Source of the DNA: Roseburia sp. AM59-24XD
GTDB taxonomy: Bacteria > Bacillota > Clostridia > Lachnospirales > Lachnospiraceae
Direction: 5' to 3'
Assembly (NCBI RefSeq): GCF_003478445.1
Contig: NZ_QUET01000007.1
Span: 61,359 to 125,358 of the forward strand
DNA: 64,000 nucleotides
Position 1 is the stretch's first letter. The number at the start of each line of letters is the position of its first letter. Both the position numbers and the translations under genes were made by a program. The notes under the pieces are model-generated. The model had not been told where the DNA came from. It saw only the letters and a list, made by a program, of their open reading frames with translations, and ran no database searches. This document shows positions 18,071 to 27,449 of the stretch, piece after piece.

Positions 18071-19471
18071 CTACCGTCCGGTAGGATATGCTTTAAATAT
18101 GTCTGCAACCCCTTCGTAAATATTCTGTGCTGTCTTCTTCTGATATGCCGGAGACGTGATCTTGTTGTAATCACGGTTACCGGATATAAAGCCAAGCTCG
18201 ATCAAAATGGATGGTACTGTATTGTGACGCAATACATAAAATTCAGCCTTTTTGACGCCACGGCTTGGAATAGTCAGGTTATTCTCCAGACGATCATGCA
18301 TTTTCCTTGCTAACTTCTGGCTGGACAGACCAGTATCCGTGACTCGGTTGTTACTTTTTGCATAATAGACCTCCATGCCGTTGGCAGAACGATTGGAGGC
18401 ACTGTTCATATGGAGACTGACAAACAGATCCGCATCCACCTCTGCTGCAAATCGGGCGCGTTCCGACAGAGATATAAATTTGTCATTGTAACGGGACCAG
18501 TATGCTTTTACGCTGGAGGAGGGACTGTCAAAATATTTTCTGGCAAGTGTATAAATGATCTTGAAATTAATCGCTTTTTCTTTGGAACCACGGTTTGTTG
18601 CACCGAAGTCTTTACCGCCGTGTCCCGGATCAAGAACGACAATATTTTTATAAATTTTACGGGGACGATCTATTGTGACGAAAAGATAATCGCCCTGTCT
18701 GGTATACTTATAGCCCTGCAGCTTGGAGGTACTTACCGTAATCTTCGTATTGCTGCCACTCTGAGTTACTTTAACGCCGGTGATCACCGGATTCTTCCGT
18801 ATGATCGGATACTGGTCATACAGGCTTTTGTGCTTGCCTGGAATCTGGAGAACAAACTTGTGGTTGTAATAATAATCGGTATCTATGATCTGTTCCATTG
18901 TGACTCCCTCCGGCAAACGGATACGCAGAGAATACGATGACTTGGAGAAGGTAATGGAAAATCCAACATCCTCTGTCTCGACGGAGATCATGCACTCGGG
19001 CTGATATGTTACCGTCACGGTTGTATTGTTGGAATCGGAGGTGACGGATATCGTTTTGACATAAGTAGAATTCGTGAGTGCAGGTATCTGCTCTCCTACT
19101 GCATTGTATGTGTTTGGAAAGACGAGAGTCAGGATTCCCTTTTCTTCATCGGCGTTCCAGGTCAGCTTGTCCGTATCTGATGAATAATCAGTATACAGCG
19201 ACAATACCTGTTGACTGTCATCGGTATCTTCCAGATAAACAGTATTCAGTGCGGCATCATAATGCTTGCGGTCATATTCGTCCGGAACGATATCAATATC
19301 CAGTAATACGCCGTTCTGATCGGCACTGTCATATTCTACACCTTCCAGATCATCGGAATCAGTTTCAATCTCCGCAGTCTCTGCAGAGACTGTATATGGA
19401 TGGAGGGTCACCCCTCCGAAAAGTGCTGCTCCAAGCAGCAAATTTAAGATGATAATAAACTTACGCTTCAA
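18071..19471 (-). CDS. N-acetylmuramoyl-L-alanine amidase (Amidase_3)
   Basis: Secreted zinc amidase that cuts the MurNAc-L-Ala bond. It has 466 residues: a signal segment (LLLGAALFGGVTL, about 8-25), a region of beta character (about 50-265) resembling AMIN-like wall-binding modules, and a C-terminal Amidase_3 domain from about 278. Zinc and catalytic positions are visible in DPGHGGKDFGA, SKEKAINF, SLHMNSASN and ILIELGFI. It starts at TTG 19471 with GAGGAAG upstream. It stands alone between two terminators. Confidence 0.9.
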   Translation of the reverse strand: MKRKFIIILNLLLGAALFGGVTLHPYTVSAETAEIETDSDDLEGVEYDSADQNGVLLDIDIVPDEYDRKHYDAALNTVYLEDTDDSQQVLSLYTDYSSDTDKLTWNADEEKGILTLVFPNTYNAVGEQIPALTNSTYVKTISVTSDSNNTTVTVTYQPECMISVETEDVGFSITFSKSSYSLRIRLPEGVTMEQIIDTDYYYNHKFVLQIPGKHKSLYDQYPIIRKNPVITGVKVTQSGSNTKITVSTSKLQGYKYTRQGDYLFVTIDRPRKIYKNIVVLDPGHGGKDFGATNRGSKEKAINFKIIYTLARKYFDSPSSSVKAYWSRYNDKFISLSERARFAAEVDADLFVSLHMNSASNRSANGMEVYYAKSNNRVTDTGLSSQKLARKMHDRLENNLTIPSRGVKKAEFYVLRHNTVPSILIELGFISGNRDYNKITSPAYQKKTAQNIYEGVADIFKAYPTGR

Positions 19472-19638
19472 TGTTTCTTCCTCATTTCGTGAATTTGTAC
19501 TTAATATTTATTATCAGGAAGTACCTGATGAATGTTGCGGATCGCATTGCTATGGTAACGTTGTCGTTGACCAATGTATCAACCCTTGCATCCTATTATA
19601 GTACAGAATAATTGTTACAAATTCAAGGCAGAATCAGG

Positions 19639-19677
19639 AAAAATCGACGCCGGATCTATAGGGGGTGATCCGGCGTC
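19639..19677 (-). terminator. Intrinsic terminator downstream of the lexA-LysM pair
   Basis: GACGCCGGATC (19646-19656) and GATCCGGCGTC (19667-19677) form a perfect 11-bp stem. Read on the minus strand it is followed by GATTTTTCC, so it serves the leftward genes. Confidence 0.85.
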
Positions 19678-19816
19678 TTGATAATACGCAGATAAGAGGA
19701 TATAGGGAATCCGCTTATCCTATTGCAGAGGGCGAGTTCGTTGTATATGGCACAACTCTTCTACGCATTGTGCGCGCAGATGCAGATGTCTGTTGTTCGT
19801 TCGATAATTGAACCGG

Positions 19817-20164
19817 CTACAGGCTGCCTTCCTCCAGAGCAGGAAGCTCGGCATCGGATGCCCATACCGGCACCAGCAAAGGATAACCTGCATAAATGGT
19901 GTCTGATGAGATAGAATTACATTTCTTAATCTCTGCAATATAATCCTTCATGGATCCGCATTCTTCTGTGTAATACTGCTTGGCGATCGACCAGATACTG
20001 TCGTCCTCTTCGACCATGACAGATACAACACGCTTCTCGCGGATATTCGCTGCCTGTGTCCTTGCAGGGGAAGCTGATATCCGGCTGATGCCGCTCATCA
20101 CGAGCAGTCCCATCAGAAAAGCAATGATCATGCATGGTACGATAAATTTGTAATTCTTCATCAT
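19817..20164 (-). CDS. LysM-domain protein, likely SOS cell-division inhibitor (YneA-like)
   Basis: A 115-residue membrane or secreted protein. One hydrophobic segment (about residues 8-26) is followed by a LysM fold with SVMVEEDDSIWSIAKQYY and a closing GYPLLVPVW. The architecture, small size and position divergent-free next to lexA match Bacillus YneA, which delays septation after DNA damage. Three LexA-type boxes lie within 140 bases upstream, supporting SOS control. Start ATG 20164 or the adjacent ATG 20161, both behind GGAGG. Sequence identity to YneA itself cannot be judged here. Confidence 0.78.
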   Translation of the reverse strand: MMKNYKFIVPCMIIAFLMGLLVMSGISRISASPARTQAANIREKRVVSVMVEEDDSIWSIAKQYYTEECGSMKDYIAEIKKCNSISSDTIYAGYPLLVPVWASDAELPALEEGSL

Positions 20165-20228
20165 AAAGACCTCCATTCGAAATATCTTCTGTACTGCCGG
20201 AAAGGACTCCGGATCAGAAAATAAAAGA

Positions 20229-20301
20229 CAAACATCTGTTCTGTGATATAAATATACCACGCGAACAAATGTTTGTCAATAGATTTTCGAACAAAAGTTC
20301 G
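20229..20301. promoter_or_regulatory. Three LexA (SOS) boxes upstream of the LysM gene
   Basis: Gram-positive LexA boxes follow CGAAC-N4-GTTCG. Here are a perfect CGAACAAAAGTTCG (20288-20301), CGAACAAATGTTTG (20262-20275) and, on the opposite strand, AGAACAGATGTTTG (20229-20242). All lie between lexA and the LysM start. Confidence 0.82.
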
Positions 20302-20326
20302 TATTATTTGTTGCCCTGATAAAAGA

Positions 20327-20937
20327 CTAGTAACGACGATATAAACCGGATACTGTTCCAAGGATCTCAACCTCATCAACAATGATCGGATCCATTGTGT
20401 CATTCTCAGGCTGTAAACGAAAATGACCTTTCTCCTTATAAAATGTCTTGACAGTGGCGGAGTCGTCCACCAGAGCTACGACAAGGTCTCCGTTGTGTGC
20501 CGTATTCTGCTTATGTACGATAATATGATCGCCATCGTAAATGCCGACATTGATCATGCTCTCTCCCTTGACCTTCAGCATAAATGCTTCACCGGACGGC
20601 ATATCATCTGCCAGCAGAGGAAAATATCCCTCGATGTTCTGCTCTGCAAAGATAGGCTCTCCAGCGGCAACGCTTCCGATCAGAGCACATTGACAATCTC
20701 ACGGCGAACAAGATTAAAGTCATCGTCAACAATCTCAATTGCACGCGGCTTCGTCGGGTCGCGGCGGATATATCCGTTCTTCTCAAGTGTCTCAAGATGA
20801 GAATGTACGGAGGAGGTTGACTTTAAATGAACCGCTTCGCAGATCTCACGGACTGCCGGTGGATAACCACGGTTTAAGATTTCTGATTTAATATATTCCA
20901 GAATTTCGGACTGCTTTGGTGATATTCTTCCTTTTTC
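20327..20937 (-). CDS. lexA: SOS repressor LexA (frame broken near 20684)
   Basis: Represses DNA-damage genes and self-cleaves when RecA is active. The N-terminal winged helix ([19 protein letters not shown], then [18 protein letters not shown]) starts at GTG 20937 behind GGAGAA. The C-terminal peptidase half has cleavage site AAGEP, catalytic GESMINVG (Ser) and [10 protein letters not shown] (Lys). As read, the frame stops at 20680-20682 after REIVNVL. One base missing near 20684 (CT for CCT on the coding strand) restores [17 protein letters not shown], and the frame runs on to 20327. The repaired protein is about 203 residues, normal for LexA. Confidence 0.9.
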
Positions 20938-21028
20938 CACGGTAGTGTTCTCCTTTTCGTTGGTTAAATGGTATAAAAGATGCAAACACAAGTTCTTTTA
21001 TTTAGAATATCATATGTCAGAGTCTTTG

Positions 21029-21391
21029 TCAAACAGATGTTCTTAAGGTGTCAATGTTGACAGGCTTTCCGTCTGACCAGATGTGTTCAAGATCATAAAA
21101 CAGGCGGTCATCACGGTTGAAAAGGTGTACCACAAGATCGCCGTAATCCATCAGGATCCAGCTGCTGTCGCGGTTTCCCTCGATCCGCTTGACGTCAAAG
21201 CCTGCCTCATGCATTTTCTCCTGTACGTTGTTGATCATCGCCTGGAGCTGTGGTTTGCTTGCGCCTCCGGCAATAATAAAATAGTCGGCAAGAATGGAAA
21301 TCTCACCGATTCCGATGATCCTGATCTCTTCGCCTTTCTTTTCGTCCAATGCTTCGTATGCGGTCAGTGCCATTTTTTTAGACTGATTCAT
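21029..21391 (-). CDS. rsfS: Ribosome silencing factor RsfS
   Basis: Binds uL14 on the 50S subunit and blocks subunit joining in starvation. The 120-residue product has the family segments ALDEKKGEEIRIIGIGEIS, DYFIIAGGASKPQLQAM and SSWILMDYGDLVVHLF. ATG 21391 follows GGAAG. An upstream extension is open but lacks family similarity. It is the third gene of the yhbY-nadD-yqeK-rsfS series, the usual arrangement in Firmicutes. Confidence 0.94.
   Translation of the reverse strand: MNQSKKMALTAYEALDEKKGEEIRIIGIGEISILADYFIIAGGASKPQLQAMINNVQEKMHEAGFDVKRIEGNRDSSWILMDYGDLVVHLFNRDDRLFYDLEHIWSDGKPVNIDTLRTSV
21030..21043. promoter_or_regulatory. LexA box upstream of lexA (autoregulation)
   Basis: The minus strand reads AGAACATCTGTTTG, matching GAAC-N4-GTTY. 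It lies about 93 bases ahead of the lexA GTG and overlaps the end of rsfS. Confidence 0.65.
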
Positions 21392-21422
21392 ATATTCTTC
21401 CTTTCTGGGTGATGTACTGCTC

Positions 21423-22028
21423 TCAGGCATTTGCTGCCTCGTGCAGTTTCCGATAATATTCGTAGGCTTCCAGTGTATGATGTTCAATCTCGTTTTCCTT
21501 ATCCGGATCAGACTCACCAAGGTAATCTACGGTATCCCGGAGGATCAGATAGACTGCCTCGTCCAGATCAATAAATGCCATCTGGCGGATCGCAGGAAGA
21601 TGCTCGAGCAGCTTGCGGTTCGGTTCAATATAATCGGCGGTAAACACGATCTTTTCCAACAGCGTCATACCGGGGCGCCCTGTTGTGTGATACCGGATCG
21701 CTCCGGCAACCGCCGGATCGGTTATGCCGTACTTTTTGGCGGCATAACAGGCACCAAGCTTCGCATGAAGCAGATATGGCTGCTTTTTCTCGGTTTTGTT
21801 GCATACGATATTGTTCTTCTCGCACTGACGCAGCATTTCCTTGTCATCAAGGCATTTGGCGCAGTCGTGCAAAAGGCCTGCGAGTGCTGCCTGATCCAGA
21901 TCGACACCATAACGCATTGCCAGCGAAATGGAGGTATACTGTACACCGATCGTATGGCGGTAACGCTTTGCGGTGATGTTTTTTTGAAGCTTCTTCTGGA
22001 TCTGCTCCAGTTGTTCGTAGTTGATCAT
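21423..22028 (-). CDS. yqeK: YqeK-family HD-domain diadenosine tetraphosphate hydrolase
   Basis: Cleaves Ap4A symmetrically to two ADP. The 201-residue HD protein shows RYRHTIGVQYTS (first metal His), AGLLHDCAKCLD (HD) and IRYHTTGRPGMTLLEKIVFTADYIEPNR. It overlaps the nadD stop by four bases (ATGA), which suggests coupled translation. Start ATG 22028 has AAGGAAG upstream. Confidence 0.93.
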   Translation of the reverse strand: MINYEQLEQIQKKLQKNITAKRYRHTIGVQYTSISLAMRYGVDLDQAALAGLLHDCAKCLDDKEMLRQCEKNNIVCNKTEKKQPYLLHAKLGACYAAKKYGITDPAVAGAIRYHTTGRPGMTLLEKIVFTADYIEPNRKLLEHLPAIRQMAFIDLDEAVYLILRDTVDYLGESDPDKENEIEHHTLEAYEYYRKLHEAANA

Positions 22029-22642
22029 GTTGTCACACTTCCTTTGTATAAATGGTTTGTACGGATGTACTCTTCCACTGCAGGAGGAACCAGTGCACCG
22101 ACCGGCTGTCCGTTCTGTACCCGATCACGGATAAGGCTGGAGCTTACCGGCATCTCCTCCATGGAAAGAAGACGGATATCCGCTTCATAACGGTGTGCAA
22201 GCTCATCTGCCCGCGCCTGCATCTGCCTGTCGGTCTCTCCATTGCGGGAAAATGCCAGAATTGTCGTAAGCTTCATGATCTGCTCCGGGTGATACCAGGT
22301 TTCCAGTTGAAAAAAAGAATCTCCGCCCATCAGAAAATAAAACCGGTCTGCCGGATATTCCCGCTGTAGCCGCTTCAGTGTCTCAGCGGTGTAAGTCGTC
22401 CCCTCATGGCGAAGTTCAAAGTCGGAGAAAATATATTGTGGTGCTCCCTGGATCGCAAGACGGATCATGTCACTTCGAAGCTCCTCTGATACAATATCCC
22501 GTGAGGACTTGTGCGGCGGATTCTTGGAGGGCATAAACCAGATCTCATCCAGAGCCATTTGCTCAAGAGCAGCAGCTGCCATGGCAAGATGGGCATTATG
22601 GATCGGATTAAAGGTGCCGCCCATTAAGCCGATCTGCTTCAT
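22025..22642 (-). CDS. nadD: Nicotinate-nucleotide adenylyltransferase NadD
   Basis: Transfers AMP from ATP to nicotinate mononucleotide in NAD synthesis. The signature GGTFNPIHNAHLAMA is at residues 8-22, with FMPSKNPPHKS and the C-terminal VSSSLIRDRV, an ISSTxIR-like nucleotidyltransferase motif. The 205-residue size is standard. The start overlaps the yhbY stop by four bases. Confidence 0.96.
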   Translation of the reverse strand: MKQIGLMGGTFNPIHNAHLAMAAAALEQMALDEIWFMPSKNPPHKSSRDIVSEELRSDMIRLAIQGAPQYIFSDFELRHEGTTYTAETLKRLQREYPADRFYFLMGGDSFFQLETWYHPEQIMKLTTILAFSRNGETDRQMQARADELAHRYEADIRLLSMEEMPVSSSLIRDRVQNGQPVGALVPPAVEEYIRTNHLYKGSVTT

Positions 22643-22935
22643 TTGGAAGCTTCCCTTCTCTTCTTTTCTTTCTCCGGATTTAATTTGTATAGTACGATCT
22701 TCTTGCCGATCACCTGTACAACCTGTGAACCGGTACGCTCTGCAAGAATACGTGCAAGCTCTTTCGGATCGTCTGCACAGTTTTTGAGTACAGAGATCTT
22801 GATCAGTTCTCTGGCGTGAAGTGCATCACGGATTGCTTGTGTCATCTGTGGTGTCAGGCTCGCCTTGCCAATCTGAAAGATGCTGTCCATTGTCATTGCC
22901 TGAGACTTTAACTCTGCCCGTTCTTTACTTGTCAT
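22639..22935 (-). CDS. yhbY: YhbY-family RNA-binding protein (CRM domain)
   Basis: Small CRM-domain protein associated with 50S ribosome assembly. The 98-residue product has KSQAMTMDSIFQIGKASLT, then KISVLKNCADDPKELARIL and a basic tail. The start is taken as ATG 22935; ATG 22947 in the same frame is possible. It is the first gene of a leftward operon with nadD, yqeK and rsfS. Confidence 0.88.
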   Translation of the reverse strand: MTSKERAELKSQAMTMDSIFQIGKASLTPQMTQAIRDALHARELIKISVLKNCADDPKELARILAERTGSQVVQVIGKKIVLYKLNPEKEKKRREASK

Positions 22936-23114
22936 ATTAAATACCATGCCTTTCTCTGGGGTACGCGTCTTTGAAACGTCTTTAAAGAATAAGCATACCC
23001 ATAATGTTCTCACATTATTATAAACGAAGATGCCACGGTTGCCAAACATTTTTTGGAATAATCCGACATTTTGTACAATATATTATGATAATTGAATGAG
23101 ATGCGAGGTTTCTT

Positions 23115-24325
23115 ATGAAATATAGAAAAGCCTTTGCTCTGTTTCTGGCATTTATCATGTCTGCAGGCGGTATGACGGGAAATGGTGCTTCCGGTGCATC
23201 TGCAAAGCAGGCAGAAAAACAAACGCAGGATGTTCTTGAGATCACGGCACCGTCTGCTGTATTGATCGAAAACGCAGGCGGACGTATTCTGTATGAAAAG
23301 GAAAAGGATCAGGAACGCATTCCGGCGAGTATTACAAAGATCATGACGCTTTTATTGATCTTTGATGCATTAAAACAGGGGCAGATCAGTATGGAGGATA
23401 TGGTTACGGTCAGTGAGTATGCCGCTTCCATGGGAGGATCACAGGTGTTTTTAGAACCCGGAGAAACACAGAGCGTTGACATGATGATCAAATGTATCAG
23501 TGTGTCCAGTGCAAATGATGCGGCGGTTGCCATGGCGGAGTTTATTGCCGGCTCCGAGCAGGCATTTGTGGACCGGATGAATCAGAAGGCAAAAGCGCTT
23601 GGCATGGAGCATACACATTTTAAGAACTGCAACGGGCTGGATGATTCGATCGAAAGCGGTCACTACAGCAGTGCCTACGATGTGGCGCTTATGTCCCGTG
23701 CGCTGATCACGTCCTACCCACAGATCAGCCGGTACTCAACCATCTGGATGGATGAGATCACGCATTCCACGAAAAAGGGAGATACGCAGTTCGGTCTGAC
23801 CAACACGAATAAGCTGATCCGGACTTACCGGGGGATCACCGGATTAAAGACAGGTTCGACCTCGAAGGCAAAGTATTGTCTGTCTGCCACGGCATCCAGA
23901 GCGGGCGTAAGTCTTACGGCAGTAGTCATGGCGGCACCGGAGCCGAAGGTGCGTTTTGCAGAGGCGGCATCTCTTCTCGATTATGGTTTTGCAAACTGTA
24001 CCGGTTATCTCGATCAGACTTCTACCCTGAGCTTCCGGATATTCCGGTGGAAAACGGTGTGCAGGAGGTGGCGGAGGCATATGTAGACAAGGACTTTTCT
24101 TATACCCTGTGTAAAGGGGAATACGGTGATCAGATCAAGCGCAGTATCGAATATAAAAATAACCTGACAGCGCCTGTAAAAAGGGGAGATGTGATCGGCA
24201 GAATCGTCTATTCGCTTGATGATCAGACGTTGGAGGAAATCCCAATCTACGCGGCAAAGGACATAAAAAAGGCAACCTATTCAGATGGATACGGAAAACT
24301 TCTAAAAAGATTTCTGGTTTCGTAA
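23115..24325 (+). CDS. dacF: D-alanyl-D-alanine carboxypeptidase DacF-like (frame broken near 24000-24025)
   Basis: Penicillin-binding carboxypeptidase. It has a signal peptide (residues 1-32), active-site SITK in PASITKIMTLL, SAN in SSANDAAVAMAE and KTG in GLKTGSTSKA. As read the frame ends at 24086 with an atypical tail (RIFRWKTVCRRW). The neighbouring frame continues the expected PBP5 C-terminal domain as FYPELPDIPVENGVQEVAEA and ends at 24325 with LLKRFLVS. One missing base near 24017 (AC for AAC gives QNFYPELP) explains the break. The repaired protein is about 403 residues. The start is ATG 23115, with weak AGG upstream. Confidence 0.85.
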
Positions 24326-24486
24326 ATGACAGGATATAATATCCCCAAAATCCAGATGTTTCGCATCTGTCGCGCATTGCGCTTTAAGATTTTACTAAAA
24401 ATGCCATTGCGGAAAATGCGCTCCGGTTCAATACCGGAATGCATTGCTCTGCAATGGCTGTTATATTTTGAAAAATATGTGGTTTG

Positions 24487-25563
24487 TCAGTTTGCCGGTG
24501 ACGCTGATGGTGTCGAACTGCTGACATAACCACTGACATCGCTGGAAGGGGTATACGTAAACTCTCCGCCTTTACCATCGTACTTAAAGACGAACTGATT
24601 GATCGCATCTGCCTGATATTCCTTCTGGATGGACAGGCAGGAGCCCACGCCGGGAACATTTCCGCCGGAGAAATACGGGTTGACAGGGATCTGAAGCTGA
24701 TGGATCGTTGTAGTACCCATCATGACGACATCTTTGATATAGTTAAAGATCTGCTTGTTGGAAAGATCTGTCTTGACGTTCTGCTTCAGAACATCCTTGG
24801 CAATCTTAAGCCACTGTGACTTCGGCATCTTCTTCACCTTGCTGAAGATACTGGTAATGGCATTACGCTGACGCCAGGTACGACCGTAATCGTCAATCTG
24901 ACCGTTTGGTGTGACCGGCTGGATTCCCTTGGCATATTTACGGATACGGCAGTAACCGAGAGCCTGTGCACCGTTTAAGGTGTGCTTGCCGGCTTTGACA
25001 GTACGGTACTTAGCCGGACGGATATAGTTTGTTGCATTCAGATAAGCTGCTTCGGACTCGGTCAGTTCGATCTCTACACCACCAACGTCATTGACAACTG
25101 TCTTAAAAGCATCGAAGCTGACTTCGACATAGCCGTCAAGCTGGATATTAAAATTCTGCGCGATTGTTTTATACAAAAGCTCGATGCCGCCATAGGAATT
25201 AGCTGCATTAAGCTTGTTATTGCCATGTCCCGGAATCTCAACCAGCATATCACGCATCAGTGTCGTAAGCTTTAAGGTGCCATGCTTCATATCAAGCGTA
25301 GCGATCAGCATGGTATCGGTCAGTCCTCCGGCAGAATAACCGGATTCCTTTCGGTAGTCATTGCCGACCAGCAGGATATTGACAATGTTATTATCGGAAT
25401 TTACATGGATGCCGGAAAGATCAACCTTGGAAAAGGATGTATCATAATCTCTCTGAACAACATCTAAAGTGTCTATTACGGCAACCTGTCCTTTGGCAGC
25501 AACAAATCCAAGTGCTCCGCTTACGATCAGTGCAACCACATAAAGTACTCTTTTAACCCACAT
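24487..25563 (-). CDS. LytR-CpsA-Psr (LCP) family cell-wall polymer ligase
   Basis: LCP proteins transfer undecaprenyl-linked glycopolymers such as teichoic acids to peptidoglycan. The 358-residue protein has an N-terminal membrane segment (about 6-22) and the LCP core with LLVGNDYRKESGYSAGGLTDTMLIA, LTTLMRDMLVEIPGHGNNKLNAA and DGYVEVSFDAFKTVVNDVGGV; conserved Arg and Asp residues are present. The C-terminus is a Ser/Pro tail. It is a close paralogue of the gene just upstream (25763-26848). Confidence 0.9.
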   Translation of the reverse strand: MWVKRVLYVVALIVSGALGFVAAKGQVAVIDTLDVVQRDYDTSFSKVDLSGIHVNSDNNIVNILLVGNDYRKESGYSAGGLTDTMLIATLDMKHGTLKLTTLMRDMLVEIPGHGNNKLNAANSYGGIELLYKTIAQNFNIQLDGYVEVSFDAFKTVVNDVGGVEIELTESEAAYLNATNYIRPAKYRTVKAGKHTLNGAQALGYCRIRKYAKGIQPVTPNGQIDDYGRTWRQRNAITSIFSKVKKMPKSQWLKIAKDVLKQNVKTDLSNKQIFNYIKDVVMMGTTTIHQLQIPVNPYFSGGNVPGVGSCLSIQKEYQADAINQFVFKYDGKGGEFTYTPSSDVSGYVSSSTPSASPAN

Positions 25564-25642
25564 TATGGTAACCTCTCATTTATCTTATAGTTTTACAATA
25601 AATACCTATACATTTTACATGAAAGCTGTGGATTATGCAATA

Positions 25643-25680
25643 GAAAAAAGCCAGTCGTTTTAAGATAAGCGGCTGGCTGA
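25643..25680 (-). terminator. Terminator between the two LCP genes
   Basis: On the minus strand, CAGCCAGCCGC is complementary to the CGACTGGCT arm around a loop of about ten bases and is followed by TTTTTTCT. It lies 83 bases downstream of the first LCP gene, so the two paralogues are probably separate transcription units. Confidence 0.75.
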
Positions 25681-25762
25681 TTTATTCGGTATTCCTCTGA
25701 GTAAAGATCTCTGCGTGAACCTGCGATTACAGAAAGTGGATCCTATAAAGTTCTAAGAGGAT

Positions 25763-26848
25763 TTACTGCGGTGCGGCAGTGCTTCCGCCGTATGTGTACT
25801 CCTGCCCCGGTGTACCCTTATACTTGAAAATGAAGTCCTTTAAGGCAGCGGTATTGGTGGTCATATCCGGTAAGATCACAGAACCGAGGTTTGTTGTAGA
25901 ACCCGGAGCCTGATAATTCGCCTGTGTCGTAAAATAACCGTCCATTGGGATCTGCAGCTGGTAGATCTCCATCGTACCCATCATGACAACATCTTTCATA
26001 TAACCGATGATATCCTGGCTGTTTAAGTCTGTGGTGACATACTTGCTGAGGATGGTCTGAGCCATATCCATCAGCTTTGGCAAAGAGGTTCCCTTGGCCT
26101 TGTTAAAGATTGCATTGATCACGTTACGTTGACGCCAGGTACGACCGTAATCGTCCATTTTGCCGTTTGGCGTAACCGGAGTGATTCCCTTGGCCTGCTT
26201 ACGGATACGGCTGTAACCAAGTGCCTGTGCACCATTTAAGATGTGTGTACCGGCTTTGACATTGCGGTACTTTGCAGGACGGATATAGTTCGTTGCATTC
26301 AGATACGCAGCCTCTGACTCGGTCAGTTCAATCTCTACACCACCGACAGCGTTGACAATCGCCTTTACGGCATCAAATCCAACCTCGACATAACCGTCAA
26401 GTTTGATGTTATAGTTCTGGGCGATGGTCTTATAAAGAAGTGTCGGACCATCCTCTCCGTATCCGAAGCAGGAGTTAAGACGGTTCTGACCGTGCCCCGG
26501 TATATCAACGACCTGATCACGAAGCAGAGAGGTAAGCTTTAAGTTCTTATGCTTCTTATCAAGGGTGGCGATCATCATAACGTCCGGAAGACCTGCAGCG
26601 GAATAGCCGGATTCTTTTCGATAATCGTTTCCGATGATCAGAATATTGACGATGTTATTATCGCTTTTATAGTTGCCCTTCGGAAGCTTTACCTGCTTAA
26701 AAGCATTGTCCTTATTCTGATTCACGGAACTGAATACGATCTGAGTACGTGCGATCCAGAAGCCTGCAAATACACTGACACACAGTGCCAGCACAAAGAG
26801 GATTTTGGAAACAATTTTTCTATTTTTTTTCTTTTTTGTTTTCTTCAT
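25763..26848 (-). CDS. LytR-CpsA-Psr (LCP) family cell-wall polymer ligase
   Basis: Second LCP ligase. It begins with a Lys-rich tip (KKTKKKKNRK) and a membrane segment (about 12-35), then the LCP core with LIIGNDYRKESGYSAAGLPDVM, LTSLLRDQVVDIPGHGQNRL and GYVEVGFDAVKAIVNAVGGV. The region around the catalytic pocket is almost identical to its neighbour, including ESEAAYLNATNYIRPAKYR, which points to tandem duplication. ATG 26848 follows AGGAAGG; a start 20 codons upstream is rejected. Length is 361 residues. Confidence 0.9.
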   Translation of the reverse strand: MKKTKKKKNRKIVSKILFVLALCVSVFAGFWIARTQIVFSSVNQNKDNAFKQVKLPKGNYKSDNNIVNILIIGNDYRKESGYSAAGLPDVMMIATLDKKHKNLKLTSLLRDQVVDIPGHGQNRLNSCFGYGEDGPTLLYKTIAQNYNIKLDGYVEVGFDAVKAIVNAVGGVEIELTESEAAYLNATNYIRPAKYRNVKAGTHILNGAQALGYSRIRKQAKGITPVTPNGKMDDYGRTWRQRNVINAIFNKAKGTSLPKLMDMAQTILSKYVTTDLNSQDIIGYMKDVVMMGTMEIYQLQIPMDGYFTTQANYQAPGSTTNLGSVILPDMTTNTAALKDFIFKYKGTPGQEYTYGGSTAAPQ

Positions 26849-26987
26849 TTTAATAAATCCTTCCTGAATATGTAACTTGTCAACGCAACATATATATGCA
26901 TCATACACTATCTGTCATTGTTGTACAAGTCTGTTTGAATATGTTTCAGAAAGTATTCAGAAATAGACAGGGATTGTCATTTTTTTC

Positions 26988-27016
26988 TTGACGAACATAT
27001 GTGCTTCCTATATAAT
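26988..27016 (+). promoter_or_regulatory. Sigma-A promoter for the DUF4321 gene
   Basis: TTGACG (26988-26993) and TATAAT (27011-27016) with a 17-base spacer, 38 bases ahead of the ATG. Confidence 0.85.
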
Positions 27017-27053
27017 CGAAGAAGTGATATCTATTAGAAATGAGGTGAATCTT

Positions 27054-27314
27054 ATGGCACGCGGTGCTGGTAAAAATAAATGGGCGCTGTTTCTTCTGCT
27101 GCTTGCGGGCATTGTGATCGGAAGCTTTATCGCACAGGCGACAGCGGGCGTTTCTGCCCTCTCCTGGCTCAATTATGGTCAGAAGTTTGGACTGACACAG
27201 CCGTTTAAACTGGATCTTGGCATTCTGGTACTGACCTTTGGTCTTTCTGTGAAGATCACGCTGGGAAGTATTGTGGGAATCGTGATCGCGATCATTATCT
27301 ATCATTTTATTTAA
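27054..27314 (+). CDS. DUF4321 small membrane protein
   Basis: An 86-residue protein with two strongly hydrophobic segments (WALFLLLLAGIVIGSFIAQ and ITLGSIVGIVIAIIIYHF) separated by a loop with the pattern GLTQPFKLDLGILVLTFGLS, which matches the DUF4321 family of Clostridia. Its function is unknown. GAGGTG precedes ATG 27054. It is a single gene with its own promoter and terminator. DUF4321 genes often lie near mreBCD in other Clostridia; here they are 26 kb apart. Confidence 0.82.
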   Translation: MARGAGKNKWALFLLLLAGIVIGSFIAQATAGVSALSWLNYGQKFGLTQPFKLDLGILVLTFGLSVKITLGSIVGIVIAIIIYHFI

Positions 27315-27324
27315 ACGTACATAA

Positions 27325-27371
27325 AACAAAACGGGCTTTCGATATTATACGAAAGTCCGTTTTGTTTTTTA
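27325..27371. terminator. Bidirectional terminator between DUF4321 and the decarboxylase operon
   Basis: AAAACGGGCTTTCG and CGAAAGTCCGTTTT form a long stem with a T-run on the plus strand and the complementary A-run on the left, so it can stop both directions. A second hairpin, AAGCCGGA (27380-27387) with TCCGGCTT (27404-27411), lies between it and oadA. Confidence 0.88.
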
Positions 27372-27449
27372 GAAATCAGAAGCCGGAGCATGTAAAATGC
27401 AGTCCGGCTTCTTAAAAAATATCAAATTATATCATATACAAACAGTGAA

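Noticed and set aside
21441..22190. Plus-strand frame across yqeK and nadD
   Set aside because: Both minus-strand genes carry catalytic motifs; the plus frame has none.
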